In this document: positions 1 through 10,700 of the stretch, one piece after another
How positions within the stretch are numbered: position 1 is the stretch's first letter
Layout of the letters: the number at the start of each line of letters is the position of its first letter
Source: Acidiluteibacter ferrifornacis
Lineage (GTDB): Bacteria; Bacteroidota; Bacteroidia; Flavobacteriales_E; Vicingaceae
Assembly: GCF_009909615.1 (NCBI RefSeq)
Contig: NZ_WWNE01000007.1
Location: 63,052-127,051, forward strand
DNA length: 64,000 bases
Direction of reading: 5' to 3'
The notes under the pieces: generated by a model
Seen by the model: the letters and a program-made list of their open reading frames with translations, nothing else
Database searches by the model: none
What the model was told of the DNA's origin: nothing
Made by a program: the position numbers and the translations under genes

Positions 1-1085
1 GAAATATAACCTCCCATAAAAAACCCGAAAACCTATTAAGTCCCATTAATTCGATTTCAAATGATTTATATTTCCAAGAATTTGAAGAGCATTTCTACCT
101 AACTACCAATCGAACTGGTTCATTGACCTTTAAAAATGATAATTGCTGCAACGACATCTATTATTCTCCCATTGTTGCAGACACAAATAATACTATTGTA
201 GAAAACACCTATCAAAGTATCAACAACTTACTCCCATTAGCTTTGTACTTTGATAATGATTCACCTAAAAAAAATAAAACTGACACTACTACCAATGCAA
301 TCTACACAGATCTGCTAAATGAATACATGAATAGAAAAGCAACCTATATTTCACAAAACCTAAAGGGCCTAAATAAAAACGAAGCGATGGATAAAGAGGA
401 TGACCTAATCGACTTCTTTGAATTTCAATTAATAAATGGGTCAAATCAATTAGACGAAATCACCAAATTTGTAGAAAAACAAATATCAAATAATGAACAA
501 GTAAAACTAATTGTTAGAGGATATTCTAGTTCTCTTTCGAATTCGGACTATAACTTTAAACTAAGTCAAAGAAGAATAAATAGCTTACAAAATTATTTCA
601 ATAAAGTTATCGAGAAAACAAATGCGTTGGAAATATTAGCCCTACCAATGGGTGATTTGATTTCTACAGAAAAGAGTCAAGACAATAAGCGAGATCAAAT
701 TTATGGATTAGATGCTGTTTACCAGAGGAAGATAGAGATCGTTGGACTTGTAGGAAGAAGCATTTTTACTGAAAATCAATCAATCAGTCCGAAATTAGTT
801 TTACCAAACCCAATAATTAACTTAGGTAAAATAAAGTCTAATGTGGTGAAATATAGCTTGACTATAAAAAATACGGGTAATACGGACCTACAATTAATTA
901 AAATTGTAGGCTCCCATTTAAGTAATGCTATATTCCCTCAACTCATAATCCCCAATGAGTCGACCACAATAGAACTTCAATTTAATTTTGATAGCGAATT
1001 AGAAACGAGTAAATCTTCTGTTTACTTCATTTCCAATGAAACTGATAAGGTAAAAAGTATTGAATTTAGGTATCAATTTGAGTAA
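1..1085 (+). CDS. OmpA-family envelope protein with DUF1573-like C-terminus (5' partial)
   Basis: The reading frame is open from base 3 at the window edge, so the gene starts upstream; 360 codons are visible. The first visible residues (EEHFYLTTNR, then NCCNDIYYSP) resemble the last blade of the PD40/WD40-like propeller that precedes OmpA domains in Bacteroidota. An OmpA-like peptidoglycan-binding domain follows: ALYFDNDS at its start and VKLIVRGYSS plus LSQRRINSLQNYF at its end. The last ~90 residues (LGKIKSN, then SLTIKNTGNTDLQL) look like a DUF1573 immunoglobulin-like domain. An internal TTG at 123 is not the start, because the homologous sequence continues upstream of it. The role is probably anchoring an outer-membrane or periplasmic assembly to the cell wall (inference). 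It ends 2 nt before the convergent gene. Confidence 0.75.
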   Translation, partial: NITSHKKPENLLSPINSISNDLYFQEFEEHFYLTTNRTGSLTFKNDNCCNDIYYSPIVADTNNTIVENTYQSINNLLPLALYFDNDSPKKNKTDTTTNAIYTDLLNEYMNRKATYISQNLKGLNKNEAMDKEDDLIDFFEFQLINGSNQLDEITKFVEKQISNNEQVKLIVRGYSSSLSNSDYNFKLSQRRINSLQNYFNKVIEKTNALEILALPMGDLISTEKSQDNKRDQIYGLDAVYQRKIEIVGLVGRSIFTENQSISPKLVLPNPIINLGKIKSNVVKYSLTIKNTGNTDLQLIKIVGSHLSNAIFPQLIIPNESTTIELQFNFDSELETSKSSVYFISNETDKVKSIEFRYQFE

Positions 1086-1087
1086 CC

Positions 1088-1594
1088 TTAAAACTCAAAT
1101 TTTAATGACAATTGCTCAATAACCTTATCTTGTTCTTTAGCCATAGATTTGGTGTAAGAAGAAACATATTCAAATTGGCCCTTTCTTTCGTTCAACTGAA
1201 TAATTGTAATTGGAAAATCCAATTGAGAAGCGTCAATTCCATCTTTAAATGGAATAAGTTCACAAAAAAAGTCGAAATTCTCAACCCTTTCTTTAATCAC
1301 TTTTTTTGAAGTTGCATTTACCGCTAATCTTTTCGTAATGTAACCTTCTTTTTCTACTTCAAAAGTATAACTATTCCCCAGTTCTATCTTTACTTCGAAA
1401 TTCCCAGAAGCATTAGTAACAATTGTATTAACTAATTCGTTTCTTTTATACAATTTGATTGTCACGTCAGCCAGGCTGTTATCTTCGATAATAACTTTCC
1501 CTTTAAATTTTACTTCCCCTTGGTTAGACCCATAAGAAGATTGAACAAATAAGATTAAAGAAAGAATAACAAAAGTTTTAAATATATTTTTCAT
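1088..1594 (-). CDS. Secreted carboxypeptidase-regulatory-like domain protein
   Basis: The 168-residue product has an N-terminal signal peptide (hydrophobic residues 5-22, ending SSYGS). A single carboxypeptidase D regulatory-like beta-sandwich follows at about residues 27-95, recognisable by GKVIIEDNSLADVTIKLY, the TNASGNFEVKI turn and the GYITKRL strand. Such domains occur alone or on TonB-dependent receptors in Bacteroidota. The C-terminal ~70 residues are not recognised. It is probably exported to the periplasm or cell surface; no enzymatic residues are visible. A TAnnTTTG box (TACTTTTG, minus strand, 1620-1627) lies about 25 nt upstream of the ATG. Confidence 0.65.
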   Translation of the reverse strand: MKNIFKTFVILSLILFVQSSYGSNQGEVKFKGKVIIEDNSLADVTIKLYKRNELVNTIVTNASGNFEVKIELGNSYTFEVEKEGYITKRLAVNATSKKVIKERVENFDFFCELIPFKDGIDASQLDFPITIIQLNERKGQFEYVSSYTKSMAKEQDKVIEQLSLKFEF

Positions 1595-1619
1595 ATCCGG
1601 ATTGTTTTAGGTTTCGATT

Positions 1620-1627
1620 CAAAAGTA
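1620..1627 (-). promoter_or_regulatory. Putative -7 box (TACTTTTG)
   Basis: It matches the Bacteroidota -7 consensus TAnnTTTG on the minus strand, 25 nt before the ATG of the carboxypeptidase-regulatory-like gene. A T-rich stretch lies near -33 but there is no clean TTG, so support is moderate. Confidence 0.3.
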
Positions 1628-1861
1628 GCCTAGTCCATTTCCTAAAATTTCATGATTTATCCTAAATTATTAAAATAGGCAAAATACCTAAAGCGAAAGA
1701 CTCACTTATTAACTCATTAAATCTCAATAATATTCCAAAAAATAACTCTGTTAAAAAATGTAAAACAATTAAATAATTCATTAGCTTTACGCTTGCCTAT
1801 AAAAATTCCCGTTTTTATAGTCTTAGATAAGTAAACTATTATTCATTATAACCTCGTAATT

Positions 1862-4800
1862 ATGAGAAGAAAAATTATCTCAGGATTGCTAATGGGCCTA
1901 GCTTTCTTTGGTCTCAGGCAATCATTAAGTGCGCAATGCACACAGGTCTCTCCATATTTGGAGACCTTTGCGTCCTACACTCCTAGTTGTTGGACAGAAG
2001 CACAAGGTCGACTTGGTTCATCAACCTCACTAACAGGCACTTCATCAGCATGGACCAGTGATGGTTTCTTAAACGCAGGAACTTCAGGTTCAGCTCGTAT
2101 AAATATTTTTGGAACTTCTGCCGATGAGTGGGTAGTATCACCCATCATTGATCTAGGTAGTGGTGCCTCATCTTATCAATTGGAATTTGATGCCGGACTA
2201 ACTGATTACTCAGGATCAGGAACTGATTTAATGGGAGTAGACGACTCATTAGCTGTAGTAATATCATTAGATAGCGGAGATACATGGTCCAATGCTAATA
2301 TTTTAAAACTATACACCTCAGGAAATCAACCATCAAATAATGGAGAGTCAGTTGTCATTGATTTAACTGGCTATACTGGAAAAGTTAAAATTGGTTTTTA
2401 TGCCGCATCTTCGATTAGTAATACAGATTATAATGTATACATCGATAACTTTGCTATTAACCCTTTAGCCACCTGTCCAAAACCAAATGCCTTCATTGCA
2501 TCTGCAATTACTAGTAATAGTACTAGCTTAAATTGGAATGAAAATGGTTCGGCTACTTCTTGGCAAATTCAATACGGTGTAACTGGTTTCACATTGGGAA
2601 CTGGCACACTAAATGTTGTTACATCTGACAGTGTAAACATATCAGGTTTAACATCAAACACAATGTACCAAGCATATGTTAGAGCTATTTGTAGTTCTTC
2701 GGATTCTAGCGTTTGGGTAGGGCCAATTTCCTTCACCACTTTATGTACTCCATTCACAGCTCCATATTTCGATGATTTTGAGTCAGCAGCAACAAGTTCA
2801 ACTCCTGATTGTTGGACTGAATACAAAACGTATTCTTCCAGTTATGCTGAAGTAAGAGCAAGTAGCCCATTTTCAGGATCAAATGCTATAAACATGTATA
2901 GCAGTGGAGCTTCCACTACAGGAAATGACAGTTTAATTTTGGCTACTCCTCAATTTTCTGATTTAGTACTAGGCGACAAACAAATTTCATTTCAGGTGAG
3001 TTCTTCTAGTACTCAGAATGCCTTAATAATTGGTACGGTCGCTGCAACAGATCCGTCATCAATTTTCAACCCTATTGATACTATTACTTTTAGTTCAACA
3101 AATAGTTATTCAGAAGTTATCATTCCATTCACAACAGCAAATGGATATAATGGTACTGATCAATTTATTGTTTTCGCTAGCAATTTGGGTTCTACTTATA
3201 CCTACATTAGAATTGATAATTTTAACTATACAATCATTCCTTCATGTCCTAAACCAAATGGATTAATGACATCAGCTGTCACTAATAGTAGCGTTAGCTT
3301 CAATTGGACAGAAAGGGGTTCTGCTACTTCTTGGCAAATTCAATATGATACTGTAAACTTTCCTATTGGAACAGGTACCAAAAGTGTTGTGGCTTCTGAT
3401 AGTGTAAACGTTACTGGATTGATCGCTCAAACAGACTATGATGTTTATGTAAGAGCTATATGCGGTTCATCAGATACTAGTGTTTGGTTGGGACCAATAT
3501 CTTTCACTACTTTATGTAACGCAGTTAGTACTTTCCCTTTCTTTGAAGATTTTGAATCAACAAATACGGCCTCTCTTCCTAACTGTTGGTCAAGTCAAGT
3601 AATCAGTTCAACTCAAGATTGGGCAGTAAGATCTGGAAGCACAGGAGATATTTCAGGGCCCTATGCTGGTACTAAATTCATGGAAAAAAATTATTCTAGT
3701 TCTGAATCAATTCTATTTTCTCCAGCATTAGATTTAAGTGCTATAGGTTCAGCAAGCAGACTTAATGTTTGGTTACATAGACATGCATCTGCACATGCAA
3801 ATGATGAATATATCATTCTCATTAATAATGCTAAGACTTTAGTTGGTGCAGACACATTGTTACGTTTATATTCTAAAACAACTATTGCTCCTACTGAGCC
3901 TTCTACAGGCTGGTATAACTATAATATTTCTATTCCTGTTTCATATAGTAATAGCGCAGGCGCATATATCATGTTCCTTGGTAAAACATCAGCGGGCTTT
4001 TCATCCTATGATTTAGGTATCGACGACTATACCATTGAGGCTCTACCTGCTTGCGTTGCTCCAAGTGCTTTAACAACAGCTAATTTAACTCAGACATCAA
4101 TTGATCTTTCATGGACTGAAAACAATTCGGCAACTGAGTGGGAAATTAGTTATGACATAACAGGATTTACAGCAGGACAAGGAATACAAAGTATCGTAAC
4201 CAATAATCCTACTTCTATAAGTAGCTTATCTCCAAATACTACTTATGACTATTATGTAAGATCTATATGTTCTCCTGGAGATACAAGTGCATGGTCTACG
4301 AAAGGATCTTTCTATACTGGCTATTGTACGGTTTCTACTACTTATTCGGGTGATTACATTTCGTCTTTAACGAGTAATGGAGGAAACACTAACGTATCTT
4401 ATACTGCAAGCTCTAATCCTGCAGGATCATACTCAGATGAAACGGCGCAAACACTTACTAGCTATGCTACTGGTACATTTGATATAACTACAACTTATGT
4501 AGGTGGTGCAAATGGAGTTAAAGTATGGGTTGATTGGAATAACGATCTAGTATTAGATGATGCTACTGAATTGGTTGGTGCGCAAGCTTCAAGTGCTGCC
4601 TCCAAAACTATAATAGGCTCAGTACCAGCTTCCGCAAATGTAGGAAACTATAGAATGAGAGTGAGAGCTCAGTACGGATCATCAGCCAATCCACCTCCAT
4701 GCGGTAATGTTAGTTATGGTACTACCTTAGACTTCACACTTACCTTAGTTACACCACCTTCGTGCTTATCTGTTTCTAATTTTTCTAGTGCTGAAATCAC

Positions 4801-7513
4801 TTCTAGCTCTACAGATTTATTCTGGATAGAAAATAACAGTGCAACTTCTTGGCAATTAGAGTATGATATTGCAGGATATACTCAAGGTTCAGGAATAAAA
4901 AGTGTAGTAATGTCTGATAGTATTACTTTAGGTAGCTTACTCTCAAATACTTCTTATGACGCATATGTTAGGTCAATTTGTAGTTCTTCTGATACCAGTT
5001 CATGGGTTGGTCCGATTACATTTACTACCTTATGTGCTCCATTTAGCGCTCCTTTTGTTGAGGACTTCTCAACTTTTGTGCCTTCTTGTTGGTTCGAGGC
5101 TGCTGACGGAACACCAAACTCGGGAGTAACCAACCTTAACTCTGGCGACTGGAGATCAACAAATTACCTAAACACAACAGGTATAGGAAAAGGTGCTGCC
5201 TTAAATCTATATTCTAATGTAGACAAGGAATGGATAATCTCTCCAGTACTTGACCTATCCGTGGGTGCACCTTTAGAATTGGTTATTGGTGCAGGAGTAA
5301 CAGACTTTGTGAGCTCATCTCCAGCTACTATGGGGTCTGATGATGAAGTTTTAGTGCTTATCTCTGAAGATAACATGACAACATGGGATACCTTATACAC
5401 CTGGAACTTAGCTAATCAGCCTACCAACACAGGTTCTGATTACAGAATCAGTTTATCAGGTTATAGTGCAAGCAATAGTATTGTTGCTATATGGGCTACA
5501 GATGGTTCTGTAGATGATCTAGAAGATTACGATTTCCATATTGGACGATTTGAATTAAGAACTGTACCATCTTGCTTAGAACCAACATCTTTAGCTACTG
5601 CAAATGCTACAGGCTCTACTGTTGATTTGTCATGGATAGAAAATAATTCTGCTACAGAGTGGCAAATTACTTATGACACAGTAAACTTTAGTCCATCAAC
5701 AGGTAATAAAATAGTCGTTACATCTAACCCATATACCTTAACAGGTTTAAGTAATGGTACTAATTTAGAATGGTATGTTAGAAGTATTTGTGCAGTTGGA
5801 GATACAAGTACTTGGTCGAATGTATCTAGTTTAGCTACTATTTGCCCATCACCATCAACTGCAGCTGTACTGCCTTTTGTTGAAGATTGGGAGAATTATT
5901 CTGGCACTAATAAGGACTCTAGTATTGTACACTGCGACGCATCCTATAAATGGTACTTTAATACCAGCGATCCTAATGGTAGGGTTCGCTATGGTGCAGA
6001 CTCTGAAACAGGTTCTACAGCCCCAGGTGCAGTTACTTTAGATAGAGATCCTTCTGGTTCTGTAGTAATTAATCACCTTGATCTTACTCTTAACCTAAGT
6101 AATTACACCACGGATAATATTCAGATGTTTTTTGACTACAAAGAACACGGGGAAGAAAATCATCCAAACGATAGTGTATGGATAAGAGGTAGTGATGCTG
6201 ACACGTGGATTGGTGTTTATGATTTGTTTGCCAATAAATCAACAACCTTCAAAACAGTTGGCCCTATAAATATTGACAGTATCTTAGCGTCTAAAGGTCA
6301 AACTGTTTCGGCTACATTCCAAGTTAGATTTGGACAAGAAGATGATTATCCTGTTAGTTCAGATGGATTTACTTTTGATGATATCATCGTAGAGTTAGCT
6401 CCAACTCCACCTCTACCTTATTACCCAATTGGAACCATCAATACAGAAGATGTGACAACTGGTGTTGCTGACTCTTTAGGAGTTTTCTGTTGGACATCAG
6501 GAACCGTTGCAGGTATCGATTTAGATGGTAATGCTGGACTTTCTTTCACTATTATTGACCAGTCAGGTACTAATCCTGAAGGAATCAATATCTACAACTT
6601 TGCAGACGTTAGCAACTATGTGGTTAACGAAGGTGACTCCATTATGATTAGAGGAGAAGTTCAACAATTTAACGGGTTGACGGAATTATTCCCTGACTCT
6701 ATTGCAATTATTAAAACTGGTGCTTCTTTACCCAATGCTGTTTTGGTAACTACTCTAGACGAATCTACAGAGTCTGCTCTAATTCGTATCGAAGACCTTA
6801 CTGTTACCGCTGTTCCTACCGGAACTTCTATTAACATTAGTTTAACTGATGGTACGAACAACTTCATAATGAGAGTAGATGCAGATACCGATGTTTTGGA
6901 TAGCTTAACATTCGTAGTGGGTGATAAACTTTGCTCTGTAAATGGTATTGGTGGGCAGTTTGATAGCTCTAACCCCTATTTAGATGGTTATCAAATCTTC
7001 CCTATGAGTTATGCAGATGTAGTTTTTGCTCCTACTGTTGATTTGGGTCCTGATACTATCGTTTGTGATACTAACAACTTTATGTTAGACGCAGGCAATT
7101 TCGCTTCTTATGTTTGGAGTACAGGTGCATTGACTAGAACCATCACTCCTACTACTGCCAACTCTGTTTACAGTGTTATAGTAACGGATGCCAATGGTTG
7201 TGCTGGGACAGACACTGTTAATGTAACTGTATCTGTATGTGTTGGAATTAATGAGAATAAGCAAAACAATGCTTCTATCAAGTTCTACCCCAATCCAAAC
7301 AATGGTCAGTTTAAATTGCAAATTGACAATGTGAATGCGCCTAGTTCTAAACTTGAAGTAATGAACATCAAAGGGCAAATAGTTTATAATGAAAACCTAA
7401 TTATTAATGGTTCTATCAGTAAAGACATCAACATCAATGTTGAAAAAGGTGTTTACTTCGTAAGATTGATTAATAAAAATGGGGTGAAAGTTGAAAAATT
7501 AATCATTGAATAA
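1862..7513 (+). CDS. Giant modular T9SS cargo protein: MAM-like, fibronectin III and GEVED modules
   Basis: This 1883-residue protein starts with a signal peptide (about 1-25, ending LSAQ). Visible modules in order: MAM/jelly-roll-like 26-203, Fn3 204-294, MAM-like 295-460, Fn3 460-550, MAM-like 551-728, Fn3 730-820, GEVED 821-966 (VWVDWNNDLVLDDATE), Fn3 967-1058, MAM-like 1058-1236, Fn3 1237-1328, a module marked by HGEENHPNDSVWIRGS 1328-1516, an OB-fold-like module 1517-1720 (PYYPIGTINTEDV), an Ig-like module ~1723-1795 and a type A T9SS sorting domain ~1803-1883 (FYPNPNNGQF, KGVYFVRLI). Five Fn3 copies share the W-x-E-N-x-S-A-T-x-W signature. It is probably a surface or secreted adhesin carried by the type IX system; no catalytic site is visible. 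The next gene is a paralogue. Confidence 0.85.
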   Translation: MRRKIISGLLMGLAFFGLRQSLSAQCTQVSPYLETFASYTPSCWTEAQGRLGSSTSLTGTSSAWTSDGFLNAGTSGSARINIFGTSADEWVVSPIIDLGSGASSYQLEFDAGLTDYSGSGTDLMGVDDSLAVVISLDSGDTWSNANILKLYTSGNQPSNNGESVVIDLTGYTGKVKIGFYAASSISNTDYNVYIDNFAINPLATCPKPNAFIASAITSNSTSLNWNENGSATSWQIQYGVTGFTLGTGTLNVVTSDSVNISGLTSNTMYQAYVRAICSSSDSSVWVGPISFTTLCTPFTAPYFDDFESAATSSTPDCWTEYKTYSSSYAEVRASSPFSGSNAINMYSSGASTTGNDSLILATPQFSDLVLGDKQISFQVSSSSTQNALIIGTVAATDPSSIFNPIDTITFSSTNSYSEVIIPFTTANGYNGTDQFIVFASNLGSTYTYIRIDNFNYTIIPSCPKPNGLMTSAVTNSSVSFNWTERGSATSWQIQYDTVNFPIGTGTKSVVASDSVNVTGLIAQTDYDVYVRAICGSSDTSVWLGPISFTTLCNAVSTFPFFEDFESTNTASLPNCWSSQVISSTQDWAVRSGSTGDISGPYAGTKFMEKNYSSSESILFSPALDLSAIGSASRLNVWLHRHASAHANDEYIILINNAKTLVGADTLLRLYSKTTIAPTEPSTGWYNYNISIPVSYSNSAGAYIMFLGKTSAGFSSYDLGIDDYTIEALPACVAPSALTTANLTQTSIDLSWTENNSATEWEISYDITGFTAGQGIQSIVTNNPTSISSLSPNTTYDYYVRSICSPGDTSAWSTKGSFYTGYCTVSTTYSGDYISSLTSNGGNTNVSYTASSNPAGSYSDETAQTLTSYATGTFDITTTYVGGANGVKVWVDWNNDLVLDDATELVGAQASSAASKTIIGSVPASANVGNYRMRVRAQYGSSANPPPCGNVSYGTTLDFTLTLVTPPSCLSVSNFSSAEITSSSTDLFWIENNSATSWQLEYDIAGYTQGSGIKSVVMSDSITLGSLLSNTSYDAYVRSICSSSDTSSWVGPITFTTLCAPFSAPFVEDFSTFVPSCWFEAADGTPNSGVTNLNSGDWRSTNYLNTTGIGKGAALNLYSNVDKEWIISPVLDLSVGAPLELVIGAGVTDFVSSSPATMGSDDEVLVLISEDNMTTWDTLYTWNLANQPTNTGSDYRISLSGYSASNSIVAIWATDGSVDDLEDYDFHIGRFELRTVPSCLEPTSLATANATGSTVDLSWIENNSATEWQITYDTVNFSPSTGNKIVVTSNPYTLTGLSNGTNLEWYVRSICAVGDTSTWSNVSSLATICPSPSTAAVLPFVEDWENYSGTNKDSSIVHCDASYKWYFNTSDPNGRVRYGADSETGSTAPGAVTLDRDPSGSVVINHLDLTLNLSNYTTDNIQMFFDYKEHGEENHPNDSVWIRGSDADTWIGVYDLFANKSTTFKTVGPINIDSILASKGQTVSATFQVRFGQEDDYPVSSDGFTFDDIIVELAPTPPLPYYPIGTINTEDVTTGVADSLGVFCWTSGTVAGIDLDGNAGLSFTIIDQSGTNPEGINIYNFADVSNYVVNEGDSIMIRGEVQQFNGLTELFPDSIAIIKTGASLPNAVLVTTLDESTESALIRIEDLTVTAVPTGTSINISLTDGTNNFIMRVDADTDVLDSLTFVVGDKLCSVNGIGGQFDSSNPYLDGYQIFPMSYADVVFAPTVDLGPDTIVCDTNNFMLDAGNFASYVWSTGALTRTITPTTANSVYSVIVTDANGCAGTDTVNVTVSVCVGINENKQNNASIKFYPNPNNGQFKLQIDNVNAPSSKLEVMNIKGQIVYNENLIINGSISKDININVEKGVYFVRLINKNGVKVEKLIIE

Positions 7514-7544
7514 TGCATTAATCTATTTCGACCAACCATAGATT

Positions 7545-7579
7545 AAGCCTGTTTCGTTTCGACGAAACAGGCTTTTTTT
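7545..7579 (+). terminator. Intrinsic terminator after the first T9SS giant gene
   Basis: A perfect 11-bp stem (GCCTGTTTCGT with ACGAAACAGGC) with a TTCG tetraloop is followed by seven T residues. It lies 32 nt after the stop codon, so the two giant genes are probably separate transcription units. Confidence 0.9.
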
Positions 7580-7644
7580 GTGACCAAAGTATCTTTTAAG
7601 ACTCTTTTATTTAAAAAAGTTATTAACAAATAACTGTCATTAAT

Positions 7645-7675
7645 TTTGAAAATCATTTTAAATACAATAGATTTG
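7645..7675 (+). promoter_or_regulatory. Bacteroidota-type promoter for the second T9SS giant gene
   Basis: TTTG at 7645-7648 and TAGATTTG at 7668-7675 are separated by 19 nt. This fits the Bacteroidota primary-sigma consensus (TTG-N17..23-TAnnTTTG). The predicted start of transcription near 7682 leaves a 5' leader of about 80 nt before the ATG at 7761. Confidence 0.6.
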
Positions 7676-7760
7676 AGTTGTTCCTTCCCGGAATAGACTC
7701 CTGAATTCTGACTAGATAGGTTTATTAAATTGTAACTAATTATTTATTAAACTTTTATTT

Positions 7761-10700
7761 ATGAAGAAATTATCCTTATTGATTTCAGCATTTATTCTTT
7801 CCATCATTATGTATGGTCAAGTATTAAATGAAGGCTTCGAAGGTACTTTTCCTCCCACAGGATGGACACTGGATACTATATCTGGTAATGCAAGCTGGGT
7901 GGCAAGTGCCAATAATAACAATTCAACGGTTTCTGCCCGAACGGGTAGTAATATGGCCTATTTTTATTCAGGAAATTATAACGACGACCAAACGTTATTG
8001 ATTACTCCTTCATTTGACATTTCAACTACCTCCTCTCCGGAATTACGGTTTTTTCATACTCAAGTTGATTGGTCAGGCGATCAAGATTCTTTGAGAGTAT
8101 TTTATAAAACCTCAGCTGCTGGCACATGGACACTTCTAGCTAGTTATACAAATGCACAGCTTTCATGGATAGAGCGAGTTCTTCCATTACCTGCTCCTTC
8201 AAACGATTATTATATCGCATTTGAAGGCACTTCTGGTTATGGTCGTGGAGTGACAATAGACGATGTTACTGTAGGTGCAGCTCCTAGTTGTCTTGCTCCT
8301 ATGGCTAACTCATCTACGTATAGTTTGACTTCCAATTCAGCAGGTGTAAGTTGGATTGAAAATGGAACAGCAACTTCATGGAGAGTTGAATGGGACACTG
8401 CAGGATATGCTGCTGGTACAGCAAGAAATTCTATGGTAGTCGTTTCTGATACTTTTTTATTGATTACAGGACTTACCGCAGAAACCGGTTATGATTGGAA
8501 AGTAAAAGCCCTTTGCTCACCTACAGATTCAAGTGTGTTTAGTAACTCTTCGTTCTTTACAGGCTATTGTGCTGTAGGTTCTTCATCAGGAGATTATATT
8601 TCATCAATTACTAGTGTAGGTGCTTCACAAAATATTTCTTATACTGCTTCTAGTCAGCCTTCAGGGGCATATTCAAATGAAACTTCTCAACTTTTTTCTT
8701 CATTCCAAGGAGCTACGTTTGATGTCAATACTAATTATGTTGGTGGTAATAATGGCGTAAATATTTGGGTAGATTGGAACAACGATTTGGACTTTGACGA
8801 TGCAGGTGAGATTATTGGTAATTCATCAGGAGCTTCTGCTCATACTATTTCAGTAACCATGCCCGCTATGGCACCTGTAGGTACATACCGTATGAGAATA
8901 AGAGCTCAATGGGGAGTAACAAGTCCTCCTTCTTGCGGAATTGTTAATTATGGTTCTACAGTTGACTTCGAATTAAATTTAACCGCTCCCCCTGCATGCT
9001 TAACTCCCTCTCCTGCAGCGGAAACAGGTTTAAGCGCTACAAGTGCAACTTTAAATTGGGTTGAGAATGGTTTTGCTACTCAATGGGAAATAGAGTGGGA
9101 TACTGCAGGTTTTACTTTAGGAACTGGAAATTCTGTTATTGTAAATACGGATACCTTCACTACAATAATGGCTTTATCAGCTCAGAGCACATACAATTGG
9201 TATGTAAGAGCGATATGTGGATCAAACGATACCAGTGGTTGGACTTCAGTTTCCACTTTCAATACTCCATGTGCACCAATTTTGGCGCCATTTACAGAAA
9301 GTTTTGATAATACCACGGTACCGAATTGTTGGTCAAGATATCAAGTAACAGGTTCTGGATGGGTATTTGGAACACCAGGATTTTCATGGAATAACTCAGG
9401 TTGCCCTAGTTCAACACCAGCTGACCATACAGGAAATAGTGGAAATTATGCAGCTTTAGATTTTTCTGTACCTGATGCAGGTGTAGTATTGGAGTTGCCT
9501 ACAATAGATGTTTCTGCCTTGAACAACCCGATGCTTAGTTTTTACTTTCAAATGTGTGGCCAAGGATATTCACCACTAAATGTTCTTTTTATTGAAGCGT
9601 ATGATGGCACCAATTGGAATATTGTTACTACCATTCAGCAAGGAACCACAGGTTGGGAACTCTTTGAATTTGTTGTTAGCTCAGCAATTATAAATACTAA
9701 CCAAGTTAAATTAAGATTTAGAGCCGAAGATGGCGGTGGAGTGCAATACTATGGTGATATGGCTATTGATGATGTTTCGATAATCGAGGCTCCATCTTGT
9801 CCTGACCCAACCAATTTATCTGCTTTAATTGCTTCAAATACAAGCGCAGATTTAAGTTGGACTGAAAATGGTTCTGCCACTACTTGGCGTGTTGAATATG
9901 GGGCTCCAGGTTTTACACCAGGAACTGGTACTCAAACTGGCTTGGTCGGAAATCCATTTACCCTAACAGGGTTAAATACAAATAATAGTTATGATTATTA
10001 TGTTCGATCTATCTGTGGAGCTTCAGACTCAAGTCAATTAGTTGGACCATTTACATTTACAGTTGGAATGCCGCTTTCAGGTATTTATACTATTGATTCT
10101 TCAATGAGTACAAATGGAACTAATTTCCAAAACTTTACTGACTTTACTGCTGTAATTAATCACTTTGGTGTTGCGGGTCAAGTAACTGTGAATGTTGTTG
10201 CAGGTTCTGGACCATATAACGAGCAAGTTATTTTCAATACAATCCCAGGTGTTTCTGCAACAAATTCAGTGACGATTAATGGAAATAACAATACTATCAA
10301 CTACGAAGCTGTTTCAGGCGATTATAGACAACTTGGTTTCGATGGTTCGGAATACATTACCGTTAGAAATTTAAATATAACAAGTTTAAGCACTACTTAT
10401 GGATATGGAGTTCACTTTACAAACGGGGCTTCTAACATATTTATTGACTCTTGTAACTTTGATTTGAGTTCAATTACTAGTACAAGCTCTTCAAATTCTG
10501 GTGGCGCAATTAGTAGTTCTAGTGTAACATCTACTACAGGTGGTGCAGGATCTAACTACATTACAATTGCAAATTCAACCTTTGATGGAGGCTCTGGAGC
10601 AGGGATGTATTATGGAATGCGATTTAATGGAGCTAGCTCTTCTGCTATGGATAGCAATATTAGAATTATTAACAATCAAATTAGTAATTTTTATATCTAT

